DNA from: Purshia tridentata
Lineage: Eukaryota > Streptophyta > Magnoliopsida > Rosales > Rosaceae
DNA length: 29,297 nucleotides
NCBI GenBank assembly: GCA_003254885.1
Contig: QANT01002848.1
Coordinates: 1-29,297, forward strand
Reading direction: 5' to 3'
Shown here one piece after another: positions 10,777-21,627 of this stretch. Each line of letters opens with the position of its first letter. Position 1 is the first letter of the stretch. The notes under the pieces were generated by a model that did no database searches, was not told where the DNA came from, and saw nothing but the letters and a program-made list of their open reading frames with translations. Both the position numbers and the translations under genes were made by a program.

Positions 10777-10940
10777 GAGGTATACAAGGGGAAGGGTTGG
10801 GTTGGGGTGATTTGGAAAATTGGAAAAATGAAGTGCATGGAATTTGGATTCCTGCTGAATTGGGTTGGTTGAGTGAGGTGTGGGGTGGGGGGGCCCTAGC
10901 AATTGGTGCCATTTCTTTTGGAGCTTTGGACCACACCCGC

Positions 10941-10950
10941 TCTATTTATA
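10941..10950 (+). promoter_or_regulatory. TATA box of the DVL micropeptide gene
   Basis: TCTATTTATA, preceded by a C-rich patch and followed by a CCCTTTCC-type pyrimidine patch, lies 92 bases before the micropeptide start codon. This is normal spacing for a plant gene with a short leader (about 60 bases). Confidence 0.65.
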
Positions 10951-11041
10951 TGAACCCCCTTTCCTACCCACCCTTTCAAACTAAGCATTAAGTTATTTAC
11001 AAAGGCAAAGAAGAAAGCAAGAAAAACAAAGAGGGATAGAT

Positions 11042-11206
11042 ATGAAGCTTAGCAGTAGTGTGAAGATGGGTGCTGCAGATGAGTCCAATAACAAGAGGAA
11101 TAACAAAGTCTCATGCAGAAGGCTTGGAGGGTACCTTAGACAGCAGAAGGGAAGGCTCTACATTATCAGGAGATGTGTTGTTATGCTTCTCTGCTGGCAT
11201 GACTAA
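11042..11206 (+). CDS. RTFL/DVL-like: ROTUNDIFOLIA-like / DEVIL (RTFL/DVL) micropeptide
   Basis: A single-exon gene for 54 residues. The first about 24 residues are Ser-, Asn- and Lys-rich and unconserved. Residues 25-54 are the DVL domain: [20 protein letters not shown], then the hydrophobic stretch [10 protein letters not shown], ending exactly at Asp. The basic region, the Arg-Arg-Cys and the Cys-Trp-His-Asp end are diagnostic. Family members (ROT4, DVL1) are small plasma-membrane-associated plant peptides that limit polar cell proliferation and change leaf, pedicel and fruit shape when overexpressed; the molecular partner is not settled. The start is the first ATG after the TATA box and an A-rich leader (CAAAGAGGGATAGAT). 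The protein ends without the tail seen after CWHD in ROT4, as in other short members. At 54 residues it would be missed by size cut-offs. Confidence 0.93.
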   Translation: MKLSSSVKMGAADESNNKRNNKVSCRRLGGYLRQQKGRLYIIRRCVVMLLCWHD

Positions 11207-11695
11207 TTTCAAAGATTTAAAGCTCGATTAAGCTTACATTATTGCTAGCAGCCGAAGTCAAGTTTCAGCAAACCAATTGCTCACACTCTCTCTCTGTCTG
11301 TCTGTGTACCACCCTTCAACGATGAGGTGCATGTAAATAGCAATGAGAAATTACGATTAGTCACAGTCGGTTTTGTTTTGTTTTGTTTTTTCTGCGGAAC
11401 AATGCTCCTTGAGCATAATTTGTACCATAGATATTAATCTTCAAATTAGATATCAATATGAAACCAAATTTAGATCACAAGCTTGTGCTCCCTCTCTCTC
11501 TCTCACTCTCTGCATATTAATTTTAGTAGTTATTTCAGAATTTTCAGTACAGTGCAGACTGTGCAGTTAAGCTATGGTTCTTTAACACATTTCAATTATT
11601 GGGTCAGTAATTAATTGAACTAAAGTAACTAATTATTGAGTAAATATAAGGGTAAATTGAACACAGTGAAAGTAAGCACATAATATTATCGGCAA
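11207..11695. other. DVL 3' flank
   Basis: Probable 3' UTR followed by AT-rich intergenic DNA. It has a CTCTCTCTCTGTCTGTCTGTG tract near 11286 (shortened here), TTTTG repeats near 11370 and another CT run near 11492. No further gene is seen. Confidence 0.45.
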
Positions 11696-12073
11696 GAGTA
11701 AATAGCCATTTTGATTTCCAAACTATTATATTTGTATCAGTTTGGTCCTCAAACTTCTAATTTGGAAAATTAAGGACTCTGATTTTTTTAATTTTGTCAA
11801 TTAAGGATTTTTCTATCAATTTAAATATTTTTCATTCAAATTTAACGAGAAATGAAGGAGGAAAAAATTATGCATGAGGAAAAAATAGTAAGGTCTAAAT
11901 TAAAAGAACCATTTTGCCCTCAACAAAGATTTTACATGGTGCTATAAAGATTTTAAGATGGAAAAGTTTTCAATTGACAAAATTGAAAAAATTAGAGTTC
12001 TTAATTTTTCAAATTAAAAGTCAACCAAACTGATACAAATGTAATAGTCTGGAACTAAAATGACTATTTGCCC
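11696..12073. mobile_element. Long-TIR MITE, probably Mutator-like
   Basis: The first about 110 bases (GAGTAAATAGCCATTTTGAT, then a TTTGTATCAGTTTGGT word) match the reverse complement of the last about 110 (GGGCAAATAGTCATTTTAGT, same internal word). The flanks are TATCGGCAA (11687-11695) and TATTGGCAA (12074-12082), a 9-bp duplication with one change. Long inverted repeats plus a 9-bp duplication point to a Mutator-like non-autonomous element. There is no coding capacity. The arms have diverged by several substitutions, so it is older than the hAT MITE upstream. Confidence 0.85.
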
Positions 12074-12082
12074 TATTGGCAA

Positions 12083-13067
12083 TTATATATTGTCGCGCAT
12101 GCATCTCATAGCAAGTAGCAAGTAGCTAGCTAGTAATAATTAACAAATGGAGAGATTCTTCATCTCTTTTTACATTTTCTCCGAGTAGAGAATTGGGATC
12201 TTTATTAACAAACAGAGCCAAGCCAAAGGGTCTTTTTTTTTTTTTTTGTTCCTCTTTCTTTCTGGAGTTGTAAACTCAGCTTCCAAATGCACGTTGATTA
12301 GGTGATCACATGCGGGTCGTAGTGGACAATTTTAATTCTACTTTGAATTCATCTTCCTTCCAAAAAAGCCTAGCACTAATACTTTTACCATCACACATAT
12401 ATGTATATATACGGTTTTCCTCATATGCGGACGAGTCTGCAAATTTTTTACACGGATTTGCACTGTGGAAAGTTCAATGCCAAATGTTCGGCAGTACAAA
12501 TCCGTAAAAAAACAAAGTTACGGACGCCCTTTTTAAAGAAACATATATATATATTACAAAGACAAAAGAAGCCACTTTTACATTGCAAGCATGCTTCAAG
12601 GTGGTGGAGGAAAAACCATCATATATTGTAAATAAGTACTCATGTATAATTAACTAACAAAAACTTTCAAGTAAGTTTTATTCTTATTTTGATTTCAATG
12701 TATAACATCCGATTGAACATCTACCCATTACATAACATATATATATTAGATTATTGTGAAGAAAACTTTACTGTATAAGATAATATAACCCAAATCGATC
12801 CTTTAATATGCAAATAGTTCAATGGCATGGTGTTACTCTTATCTGTTATCAATGTGCATATCCCCAAGATTCTTAATTACCCAATTGATAGTCTTAGCTG
12901 TACATGTTGAATCACATGGATGTCCCATATCCAACATTGTCCATGAAAGGTCCATGATTCATGTGGACACTACTATTCACATGTGTTCTCCTGAGGGATA
13001 TGAACAACCGTGAGGGCAGTACAGTACATGAATAACTACGTATCGTTTGATTGAATGTGTAATAAAT
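12083..13067. other. Intergenic AT-rich region
   Basis: There is no convincing gene. It has a poly-T run at about 12232-12247 and several ATATAT tracts. Open frames here (for example 12310-12507) have no recognisable domains. Confidence 0.45.
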
Positions 13068-13183
13068 ATTCATAGTTGTTTTGCTGGGTCGTGACCCATA
13101 CCTAATTAATGAAGGCTGAAATGGGTAAGATAAAATTAGGTATATACATGCGTCCAACACACACCACCCTACACATACCTAAT
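13068..13183. repeat. 116-bp direct repeat, copy 1, ending at an ambiguous base
   Basis: Begins ATTCATAGTTGTTTTGCTGG and ends CACATACCTAAT immediately before the N at 13184. It matches 15011-15126 at 115 of 116 positions (GACCCATA versus GATCCATA). The match stops at the N and the DNA after it is unrelated to what follows copy 2, apart from AAG. Confidence 0.9.
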
Positions 13184-14613
13184 NAAGCCCACTTTATTCC
13201 AACCCGGTCCGCATTCTAATTTTATTTTCTCCGTTATACTATCTCTCCGTTTCACTCCGTCTACCTCCTCCGTCTCACTCCTTCTTCGTCGCCTTCTTCT
13301 CTGCATGTCTCCGTCTGTTCGTATCCCTCATCTCTTTCTCCAATTTTCTCCCCCTTCTCCCTACAGTTTCTCTCTCACATTAATCTCTCTCAATCCCTCC
13401 CCATTTGTCTCTTTTCCTTTTCCACTTCCGCCTTCTCTTTTTCATATCTTCCACTTCTCTTTAATTTTGCTGATCACTTACCCAAACGAGAAACAAATTA
13501 CACAAAATAAAGATATTGGAGAGTGGAAGGGGAACAGAGGCATTGGAGCTTCTTGTTACCAAGAGATGCTTGATTCGTTGATAAAGAAGAAAATTCATCC
13601 AAAGACTAAACCCAGGTACTTGTTCTAGAATTGAAAACCTAGCTTCATTAGAATCCACATTTCTACAGTAGACCTACAAAGACCAGAAACTCAAAACCCA
13701 TTTCTTAACACCAAGCATGTTGCAGATCCACTGTTTGCTGTTATATATTTTAGGGGTTTCTTTCTTTTACAATTTTTGATTTGGGTATTTGGTGGGTTGG
13801 TTTTGTGCAGGGACTGTTGCAGAGGAAACAATTAAGAGGGAGAATTCTTTGGTCGATTATGTGGTTGTGCTACAAGGAACAATTGCCATTATCGAAACGG
13901 TGTACACTTTAAGAAACTTAGATGTGCTCCTCGTATGATGATGTTGTATTCTTTCTTTCTTTAATTATAAGTTTGACTGTACTTGCATATATACATCAAA
14001 TGAAAGTCTCCAAACAAGTTATTATAATAGGGGGCGCAAATCACTTATTCAATTTGCATGGTGTGGTGGGTGCCTACTGAAAGCTATAACATCAGTGATG
14101 GTCGAGCAGTGGTGTTGTGGTTCTGGATGAGGATGCGTCACACCTAAGCCCATTAATTTGATGTGTTGAAGGTCAGCTTGAAAGTTGAGTTGGGTTTGGG
14201 TCCATACTATGACATTGTTACTAACATTATTACTAGGGTCTTACAATTGGTTAATTTTTTCATTTTTGTTTGCTCTATTCACATTTCAGTTTCATTCACT
14301 TATTTTATTTTGGGCTCAGATTTGTGCGACTTTCTATCCTATTTGGTGTGTATGTCATATATTAGAGAAAGCAAATCCACACCAGGCATTACAATTTGTT
14401 CTTGCTGTAGATAGTCTTCTAGGTGCTTAATTTTTGAATGGTCCTTTATTGTTTTATATTTTTACTACTTCCAGTAGCCTACTGTTGAAGTAGGATGAGT
14501 AGTGCTTTCTTTCAAAGAAGTTTGTATGCTGTTTCTATTACAAATGTTCTATGTACTACCTAGACATTAAGATTTGAGCATATTAACAATAACATGTTTT
14601 GTTACTGTTTGTC

Positions 14614-14816
14614 AGTAACAATGTATCATTGTTATTATTTGTCAATAACGTGTCCGATAGTAACAATGAAGTGATTGTTACTGTGTAATAATAATAATGC
14701 ATAATTATCCTCTAATGAAAATAAAGTGATTGTTACTAACCGACAGTGACAATAAGGTAATTGTTGCCCGACAGTGACAATAAAGTGATTGTTACTTCTC
14801 AACAGTAACAATTCTT
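14614..14816. repeat. Degenerate tandem array of palindromic CAGTAAC/GTTACTG units
   Basis: About five units of roughly 28 bases, each a small inverted repeat such as GTAACAAT-gaagtg-ATTGTTAC (near 14662-14683). Variants include GACAGTGACAATAAAGTGATTGTTAC. Spacing is irregular and divergence between units is moderate. Arrays like this are common near the ends of some plant transposons, where they can be transposase binding sites; that role is only a guess here. Confidence 0.75.
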
Positions 14817-14952
14817 TAGATATAGAAAAAAAAAAGAGGAGCTTTTATGTTATTTTGGATGTATTTATATACAATAAAAATGTAAGTTTTTGTATAAATT
14901 GTGTTATAACAGTAACAATTCTCAAAAGTACTGTAGCGATACAGTAACACCG

Positions 14953-14975
14953 CTACAGTAACGCCGTTACTGTAG
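14953..14975. repeat. Perfect 10-bp hairpin
   Basis: CTACAGTAAC-gcc-GTTACTGTAG is a perfect inverted repeat with a 3-base loop. It is built from the same CAGTAAC word as the array at 14614-14816 and sits 35 bases before the end of the insertion-like segment. Confidence 0.85.
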
Positions 14976-15010
14976 TAACAGATTTTTAAAAAAAGTAGGC
15001 CGCTACAGTA

Positions 15011-15126
15011 ATTCATAGTTGTTTTGCTGGGTCGTGATCCATACCTAATTAATGAAGGCTGAAATGGGTAAGATAAAATTAGGTATATACATGCGTCCAA
15101 CACACACCACCCTACACATACCTAAT
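15011..15126. repeat. 116-bp direct repeat, copy 2
   Basis: Second copy of 13068-13183 with one mismatch. It is followed by sequence (GAAGATTGAAGACTGG) that is not found after copy 1. Confidence 0.9.
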
Positions 15127-15700
15127 GAAGATTGAAGACTGGGCTAAATAGACCCACAAAACACTAAAACAATCATAAAATTATTTCTGCGATAATGTCT
15201 ATAAATTTTGGTAGCTCATTTGTATTTTCTGTTACGTAAAAATATAAAACATATTATATTGCTCCTACAGTACAGTTTGTGCTTTTGAAACCTCAGGACG
15301 ATAGCTGTGGACATGTTGGAGTTATGAAAATTAACTTAATTGAAGTGTATTTGCATAAATAATTAATGTATATGTAGCTAGCTTAAATGGAACGAAATTA
15401 AATAATTTTCCTTTTTCTAAAACTGGGTCTTACTAAATTGATGATATGAATGATTTGATGATATTAAACTGGAAAAGTGGGTCTCACTAAATTTATGGTA
15501 GTATGAGTCTCTCGCACGTGGGATGTGTGTGTGTGAGTGAGAATCCCGGATAAGTCAGGATGCAACAGTATTTTCCTACTGTTTGCTGTTGGTCCCAAAA
15601 CAGAGGAGTAGTAAAAGTCTACATGTGCACAGTAACCACTCATCTTTAAATTCTGTTGGGGCCAATGGGAATCTGCCACGTCGTGACCAGGAAAGCGACA
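15127..15700. other. Intergenic region
   Basis: There is no gene. It has a G-box core (CACGTG) at 15515-15520 next to a GT run (15524-15534), and an ACGT core in GCCACGTCG near 15676. Confidence 0.4.
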
Positions 15701-15960
15701 AAGGTGTGATTGGTCAAAAGGGCAGCTTTTATGCATTCCCACGTGCAACCACTAGTCCTCAGCCCCACCTCTGCTTCCTCCACAACTACTGTCTTATTCT
15801 CTTCCAATCAGAGTAAATGAGTTGAGGTTTCAACTTTTCACTCTGGCATATATATAATTGAGTTTAAAAGCAAGGTGTGATTGGTCAAAAGGGCAGCTTT
15901 TATGCATGCCCACGTGCAACCCCCATTCACTCTGGCATATATATAATTGAGTTTAAAAGC
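15701..15960. repeat. Interleaved repeats carrying inverted CCAAT, G-box and TATA-like words
   Basis: Unit A (50 bp; 15701-15750 and 15872-15921, one mismatch) carries ATTGG (CCAAT in reverse) and CCCACGTGCAACC with a G-box. Unit B (35 bp; 15837-15871 and 15926-15960, identical) carries GGCATATATATAATTG, a TATA-like word. The order is A, 86 bp, B, A, 4 bp, B, so it is not a simple tandem copy. The second A-B pair has core-promoter-like spacing, but no gene begins downstream within a normal distance. Confidence 0.75.
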
Positions 15961-18900
15961 CAAGCCAAAAGAAAATATTTTAAAAGATATTTATATTTAT
16001 AATATATTTTGTTGGTTTCTTTCAAAATGTGTATGCATGTTGAAGGGGTTAGTGATAAATAACTAATTGGGTTGCTTATACTTTCATTTTTAATTCCTCA
16101 AAATTATAAATAAATAGATGTCATGATCGAGGATACGATTGAATATCATTGATGTCTGTTGAGGGATGAGGTTCGATCAGCAGGTAATTAGCATATATAT
16201 ATATACAAGTTGAATATCATTTTGATATTTAAGTGCACATCAAGCCTCAGTCGATCAAAATAACCATCAATACAAGTCATAATTAAGCCATGGGCCGATT
16301 ATCCAATTGAGAGCTGCTATATATCAATTATGTTTCCAGGCCCCAATGGGTTTTTATGCGTCCACAGATTTTGGGCCAAGCCTGCAAAAACATGATGATG
16401 AAGTGAGTCATCATCAATCAGAGACTTTCACAGTGCATGCTGATCACCAAATAATTGATGTGCAGAAAACAAAACCAGAAGGATCCTTAATTTCTGTTTG
16501 GAAGATCGACCACCTAATTAAGGTGTCATATTAAAGCTAACTAAAATGATACCTAACTGTCTTTAAGCACATATATACCCAATTATTAGTAGAATAATTA
16601 ATCTCACTCATGTACTAATTAAGTAAGAAAAAAAAGTTAAAAATAGATATATTAAGGAGTACTTTCTCTGCATATTATTCCCTAGCTGATTAAGGATCAC
16701 ATATCACTATGCCAACTTGATGAGAAAACCAATGCCTACAAAAACTTACAAGTATGAAAAAACTAATTAAGAAGTATTCTCCAAGTGCACTTTATTTTTA
16801 TTAATTCAGTGGAAGAGTTTAAATAAGCCTAAAATATACATACATTAAAGCCGATGTGATTATGAGCTTGGCTGAGAAGAACAGTTATAGTCATAAAATT
16901 CAGAATCTTATGTTTGCATTGAAACCAATACTGATTCAGATATTCGATGATTGAAGAAGTGTGATGAATTACCTGTTGGGTTTGCACTAGCTTCGAAGGA
17001 CAATAGGCCTTCCGCACTACTTACTCATCTGCTGCTACTTCTTTTGATCATATATATAGCTGTTGCCTGCAGCTCATCTTTATTGCAATAACATTCAGTC
17101 AACCGTTTTTCACAAATCTGAAGCATACACCTTGAACTGCAAACTGTACTAATTAAACTGCTAACTAAAGACAGTCTTCTTCACATTTTCTATATGTATA
17201 GACTGAAAAGGCCTATGGCTGGTCTAACAATAATTATAAAACTGCATGAAACTCCAGCACTAATTAAAAGGATTAAAGTAATTAAGCTCACCTTTTATGA
17301 AGTTCAATAGCAGACATGATTATTTCCAATCCATTTCATAAAACTCTCTGATAAATGATCTGCTAATTAGGTAGACACTGTATATGGAATATGATCTCAC
17401 TATAAATAGGATGACCGTGAGCCTGAAAATATAAAAAATTGTAACTAATATATCTATACATTCAAGTAATTATATATCCTTTTAGTACTCAAATCTTTGA
17501 TTGAAAACCACAGACCTATATACCTATATATACATATGTACAGCCTGTCCTAGGTGATCTATACATATATGCTTGGTTCCCAACCAACCACCATGATTTA
17601 AAAAGTTCGAGATCAATTTTTTCTACAAATTTTACCACAAAAATATTGTATATATAATTTCTTTTTCATATCACAACACTAATCACACTATTCCAGATCC
17701 ACCGATATATATTAATATTGTCTCCCAACGATGTAAGAATTAATCACATAACCGTACCATTTATTATAAATTTTTGCTACTAACTATCAAACATATATAT
17801 CAACCAAATTAACTGTCAGTTCTACACAAGTACACATCCAACATGTTACTGATCGATCATTGAAGTCTTGATCATGGAGATAAAACAAAACTTGTCAGTT
17901 TCCAGAACAAGATCATTAATAGCCAGGTTATATATAGAATGGGCGGTCTTGATTTCTGGACCATGTGAAGGTTTACCCTATATAAATTTGTAGGAGTATA
18001 CTTAGGACAACCAACATTAATCCAAAGGAAACGATTGACAGAAGTATAATCAAAAGCAAAATCAAAAGCAAAATTATTAATTCCAAAGACGGCTTACAAA
18101 TAAAATCGTTTCTTCTTGTTTTCCCTAAAATGTCACAATTCGTCATAGCACTTTCCCCAGACAAAGGACAAACATGTCGATCTGATCTTAGCTTTAAATC
18201 TTGTATATATATTAAGCAAGACATTAAACAAAAAGCCACTGAATTTGTCACGGCCGGTTATATCTCAGGGCACAAATTAAAGAATAAATATTAAGCCAGA
18301 CATTAAACAAAAAGCCAGAGTAATTAATTACCTAAATCCAAATTAATGTCCTTAAAATTAATACAATCCCAGAGTAAATCTAAAGTGAGCAACAAAATCA
18401 GCAAAACTCATTAAAGTTTAAGTTATAGGTCTTTCATCTTTAATTTCTTCATATTCATGACAGACAAACTAAGCATTGCATCATTTAATAAACCATAAGG
18501 AAAAAAAAAAATTGCACAATCATTTTTCAGTAGTTTGTTTCTTTGTTAAATATGCCTATCTATATTCCCTTTCATACACTCAACCAAATTTAGAAGCCAC
18601 AACTGCTACCAAAAAGTCGAAACAAAACAAACTTTTGAAATCTCTTCTCAAAACTAATAATTTGGAAGTTATAAGTCATTTCATTGAAACTGAAATTTAG
18701 AATTTAAAGGACGATGAAAAATTCTGTTATGAAGGAAGATTAGGAGACCGATCGATCTAATCAAAACTATTTTGATTTCATTGTACATTTTGGCTTTATT
18801 TATACAAAAGTGCTTGTAGATTAACATCATCATATATTTACTGGGTTTTATTATTATAGTATGACAATGACTATGTACATACTATAATAAAATCACACCA

Positions 18901-19239
18901 ACTACATGAAAAGTCATTTAATGAATATATATATGACAAAATACATCTTTCATAAGAATATCTCTACACAACCTTACCTGTTTCCACACCCATTTAATAT
19001 ATATAATGCTCAGTACGCTCATTCATATATTAATAATCTAGACAGTACGTACTTCTGGAAAAATCAAATTAATTACCTGAATGTCTTCTAGGAAGTATAT
19101 ATAACGATTTTCTTAAAGAAAAATTTGCTCTGTAATTAATCAAATGAAGAATATATAGGCCTCTATGATCCCTTAACAGTACGTGCGTACATATATAATT
19201 ATGATATCAAGTACTTATATTTATATATATATATATATA
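15961..19239. other. Long AT-rich intergenic region
   Basis: About 3.3 kb without a supported gene. It contains many ATATAT and TTAATTA tracts and a small local duplication (GACATTAAACAAAAAGCCA at about 18222 and 18300). The open frames are short and low in complexity. No RNA gene is recognised. Confidence 0.45.
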
Positions 19240-21019
19240 GGAGGCGATTTTCACACTCCCCTTTTCTCCATTTGCACTCCTTTTTATTTTTTAATTCTTT
19301 TATTAATTAGAATTCCAAATATACTTTGACTTTTGACTTTTAAAATAACTTAATTTCTATGCAAAATCAATTCAATGGTTGTAGGAGTTTTGGATTTTTT
19401 TTGTATTAATTTCCACTTATGACTCATTATCTTTTTATAACTCTCCTCTTTATACATTTAAAAACACTATAATCTTCTCTTGCACTTAGCTAATCTTTGC
19501 GTCATCTCTCTTCACTTGCTAAGCCACCATAGATTTCTTATTTCCAATCTAATGTAATTCAAAAACAAAAAATATTATAATTGAAAACACATGCAGGTGT
19601 AGAATCATACATTACAATATATTAGGCTAATGGGGTTGGTCTAGTTTTGCCCTTTAAATGATGCATGTGGCATTACGGACTATTTATGTGGAAATGGATT
19701 TCAAAAAAATGTGTGCAACTATTGATGTTGAAGAGGCAAAAGTTTTATCCCATTCACAACACATTTTTATGATTGTTTTCCAATCTAATGTAATTTAAAA
19801 GCATAAATATTAGAATGGAAAACACATGTAAATTGACAAAATAAGAAATCCATTGTGGCTTAGCAAGCAAAGAGAAATGTAGTTAATATGAAGAAGACGC
19901 AAAGATCAGCTAAGGGTAAGAGAAGATGATAGTGTTTTTAAATGTATAAAGAGGATAATTATAGAAAGATAATGAGCCATAAGTGGAAATACAAAAAAAA
20001 TCCAAAAACTCCTATAACCATTAAATTTATTTTGCATAAAATTATGTTATTTTAAAAGTCAAAAGTCATTCAGGGAAAATTTGGAATTCTAATTAATAAA
20101 AAGATATAAAAAGAATTAAAAAACAAAAAAAAGTGCAAATGGAAAAGGGAAATGCTTTTGGACCTCAAAAAATCGTACCTCAATTGTGCCTCAATCTTAT
20201 GTGCCAATAGTAATTGGACACATCACTAGTTAACTTTTTGATAAATATACACATCATTGTATCAAATTAAAATTAATTTTATTAAAAGACCATCTTATCC
20301 CTTTAAAATCTAATAATCTTAATTTAATTATCTTGTCATTTTTCTCTTTCAATTTCTTCTCCATGACCCTTCCAATTCTATATTCCTAATTTATTTTCGT
20401 CTTTTTCAATAATTTTTTCTGTTCTTTCAATTCCTTAGAATATTGGGTTTGTGAAAATGGAAGAGGACGATGAACATAAGGGTTCTTGATTCTTATTTAG
20501 ATCACTTTTTTTAAAAAAAAATATTTATTCTTCTTAGAAAGAAGAAACTTTCTCACCTTTACAAATAAACCCAAATGTGAAATTAGTTTCATTCCCCAAT
20601 TAGTTCTGAGCATGCTTCTATCTATGCATATGCTAGCTTAGCTATATATAATACGTATAGCCCTAGGTTTAGTCTGATCAACACATAGATCATATTAGCA
20701 GGACTAGTTAGCTAGGGTTTGCAAATGTCATTGGCTTCTCTTCACCCATGTCTCTTATATAGTTAGCTTAACTTACCTATTTAATCCAAGTCCCAAATCA
20801 CACGATCTAGTTTTTATTACAGTGTATCTTATTTATTTTTTTGTATTTTCTTTTATAATTTAAAATTTTTTAAGATCTATAAAAAAAGGTTAAAATAGTC
20901 TTTATAAAAATGATATAATTTAATAAATAATTAGATGAAAATTCTATGTCATTGAGGCAGATTTATTGAAGCACCCTAGCGCATTCCAATGGAAAAGTGG
21001 AGTATGAAAATAGTCTTCC
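19240..21019. mobile_element. Long-armed inverted-repeat (foldback/Mutator-like) element, interrupted by a second insertion
   Basis: The left arm (about 19240-19560) starts GGAGGCGATTTTCACACTCC. The right arm matches it in reverse complement over about 19830-20147 and resumes at 20998-21019 (TGGAGTATGAAAATAGTCTTCC). Shared inner blocks include TCCATTTGCAC, TTAATTAGAATTCCAAAT, TGACTTTTGACTTTTAAAAT and CTTTATACATTTAAAAACAC. Both outer flanks are TA repeats (19221-19238, 21020-21038), so a 9-bp TA target duplication is possible but cannot be delimited. The central about 270 bases are not paired in the same way. There is no coding capacity. A transcript of the pre-insertion form would fold into a hairpin of about 300 bp. 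Confidence 0.85.
20148..20987. mobile_element. Nested 840-bp non-autonomous element with 10-bp target-site duplication
   Basis: AATGGAAAAG is repeated exactly at 20138-20147 and 20988-20997, and both copies belong to the right arm of the surrounding inverted-repeat element. The ends are imperfect inverted repeats of about 37 bp: left GGAAATGCTTTTGGACCTCA with later TACCTCAAT; right, reverse complement, GGAATGCGCTAGGGTGCTTC with later TGCCTCAAT. The 9-10-bp duplication suggests a Mutator-like element. The interior is AT-rich without a recognisable gene. Confidence 0.85.
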
Positions 21020-21038
21020 TATATATATATATATATAT

Positions 21039-21627
21039 AATTAGCATATCATTAGAATGACCAAAAAATTTGAACACAAATCATGCGCACTTCGATCTAT
21101 ATCATAAATAGTTGATCCTGGCATAAATAGTTGTTCCTTGTCTTATTTTTCAAAAGAAATAATTAAGGATATTAGTTATGTGCATAAAGAGATGTATCAT
21201 CTCTTCTTCATCGTTAAAGCTAAAAAGTGGCATAGCGAAGTTCACAGAGAGCTGAATTGACAGTATAATGCATACGATCTAGATCAACAAAATATATCAG
21301 CCCTAAAAATTAAGTTGAATATACTTAAAGAAGAGCATATATATTTATGTTTTCCCAGAAACTTTTTCCTGGAAATTTAATGCTTTCGATCGATTCAAAC
21401 TACCAGAAACAAAATACTTTTTCAAAGGTATAACCAAAAAAGAAAAATATTTTTTTTCTTCTCCATATTATATTATACCTGATCAGAGATTTCATCAGCA
21501 CGAGCGAAACTTTCCTATGATCGATCTGATGGACAGGAATTCTAGAGGCAGATGATCTAACGGCTAAGCTTGATGAACCTTCAGTTCTAACGTTTTCCTC
21601 TTTTTCTTAAATATTTACTGCTGTCTT
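21039..21627. other. Intergenic region
   Basis: AT-rich, with GATCGAT-type words. I see no gene, RNA gene or delimited repeat. Confidence 0.4.

Larger units (their letters stand above)
13185..15010. mobile_element. Insertion-like segment with CT-rich leader, possible spliced transcript and palindromic 3' region
   Basis: This 1.8-kb block lies between two copies of the same 116-bp sequence. It opens with a pyrimidine-rich leader (13225-13450, many CTCCGT and CTTCTC words). A plausible intron follows: donor CCCAG|GTACTT at 13615/13616 and acceptor TTTTGTGCAG ending at 13810. Translation across this junction in the long frame stops after nine residues, so no protein is supported. The last 400 bases are rich in CAGTAAC/GTTACTG palindromes. 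I read it as a transposable element or element-borne gene fragment of unknown family. Its left end may be missing, because it starts at an N and no terminal inverted repeat is visible. Confidence 0.5.

Noticed and set aside
13305-13628. 107-residue open frame in the CT-rich leader
   Set aside because: The Ser/Pro/Phe-rich start is simply a translated pyrimidine tract. No family is recognised and the frame stops soon after the plausible splice junction.
13068-15126. Miniature LTR retrotransposon (TRIM) formed by the two 116-bp repeats
   Set aside because: There are no TG...CA ends, primer-binding site, polypurine tract or flanking target duplication, and the first repeat ends at an ambiguous base.
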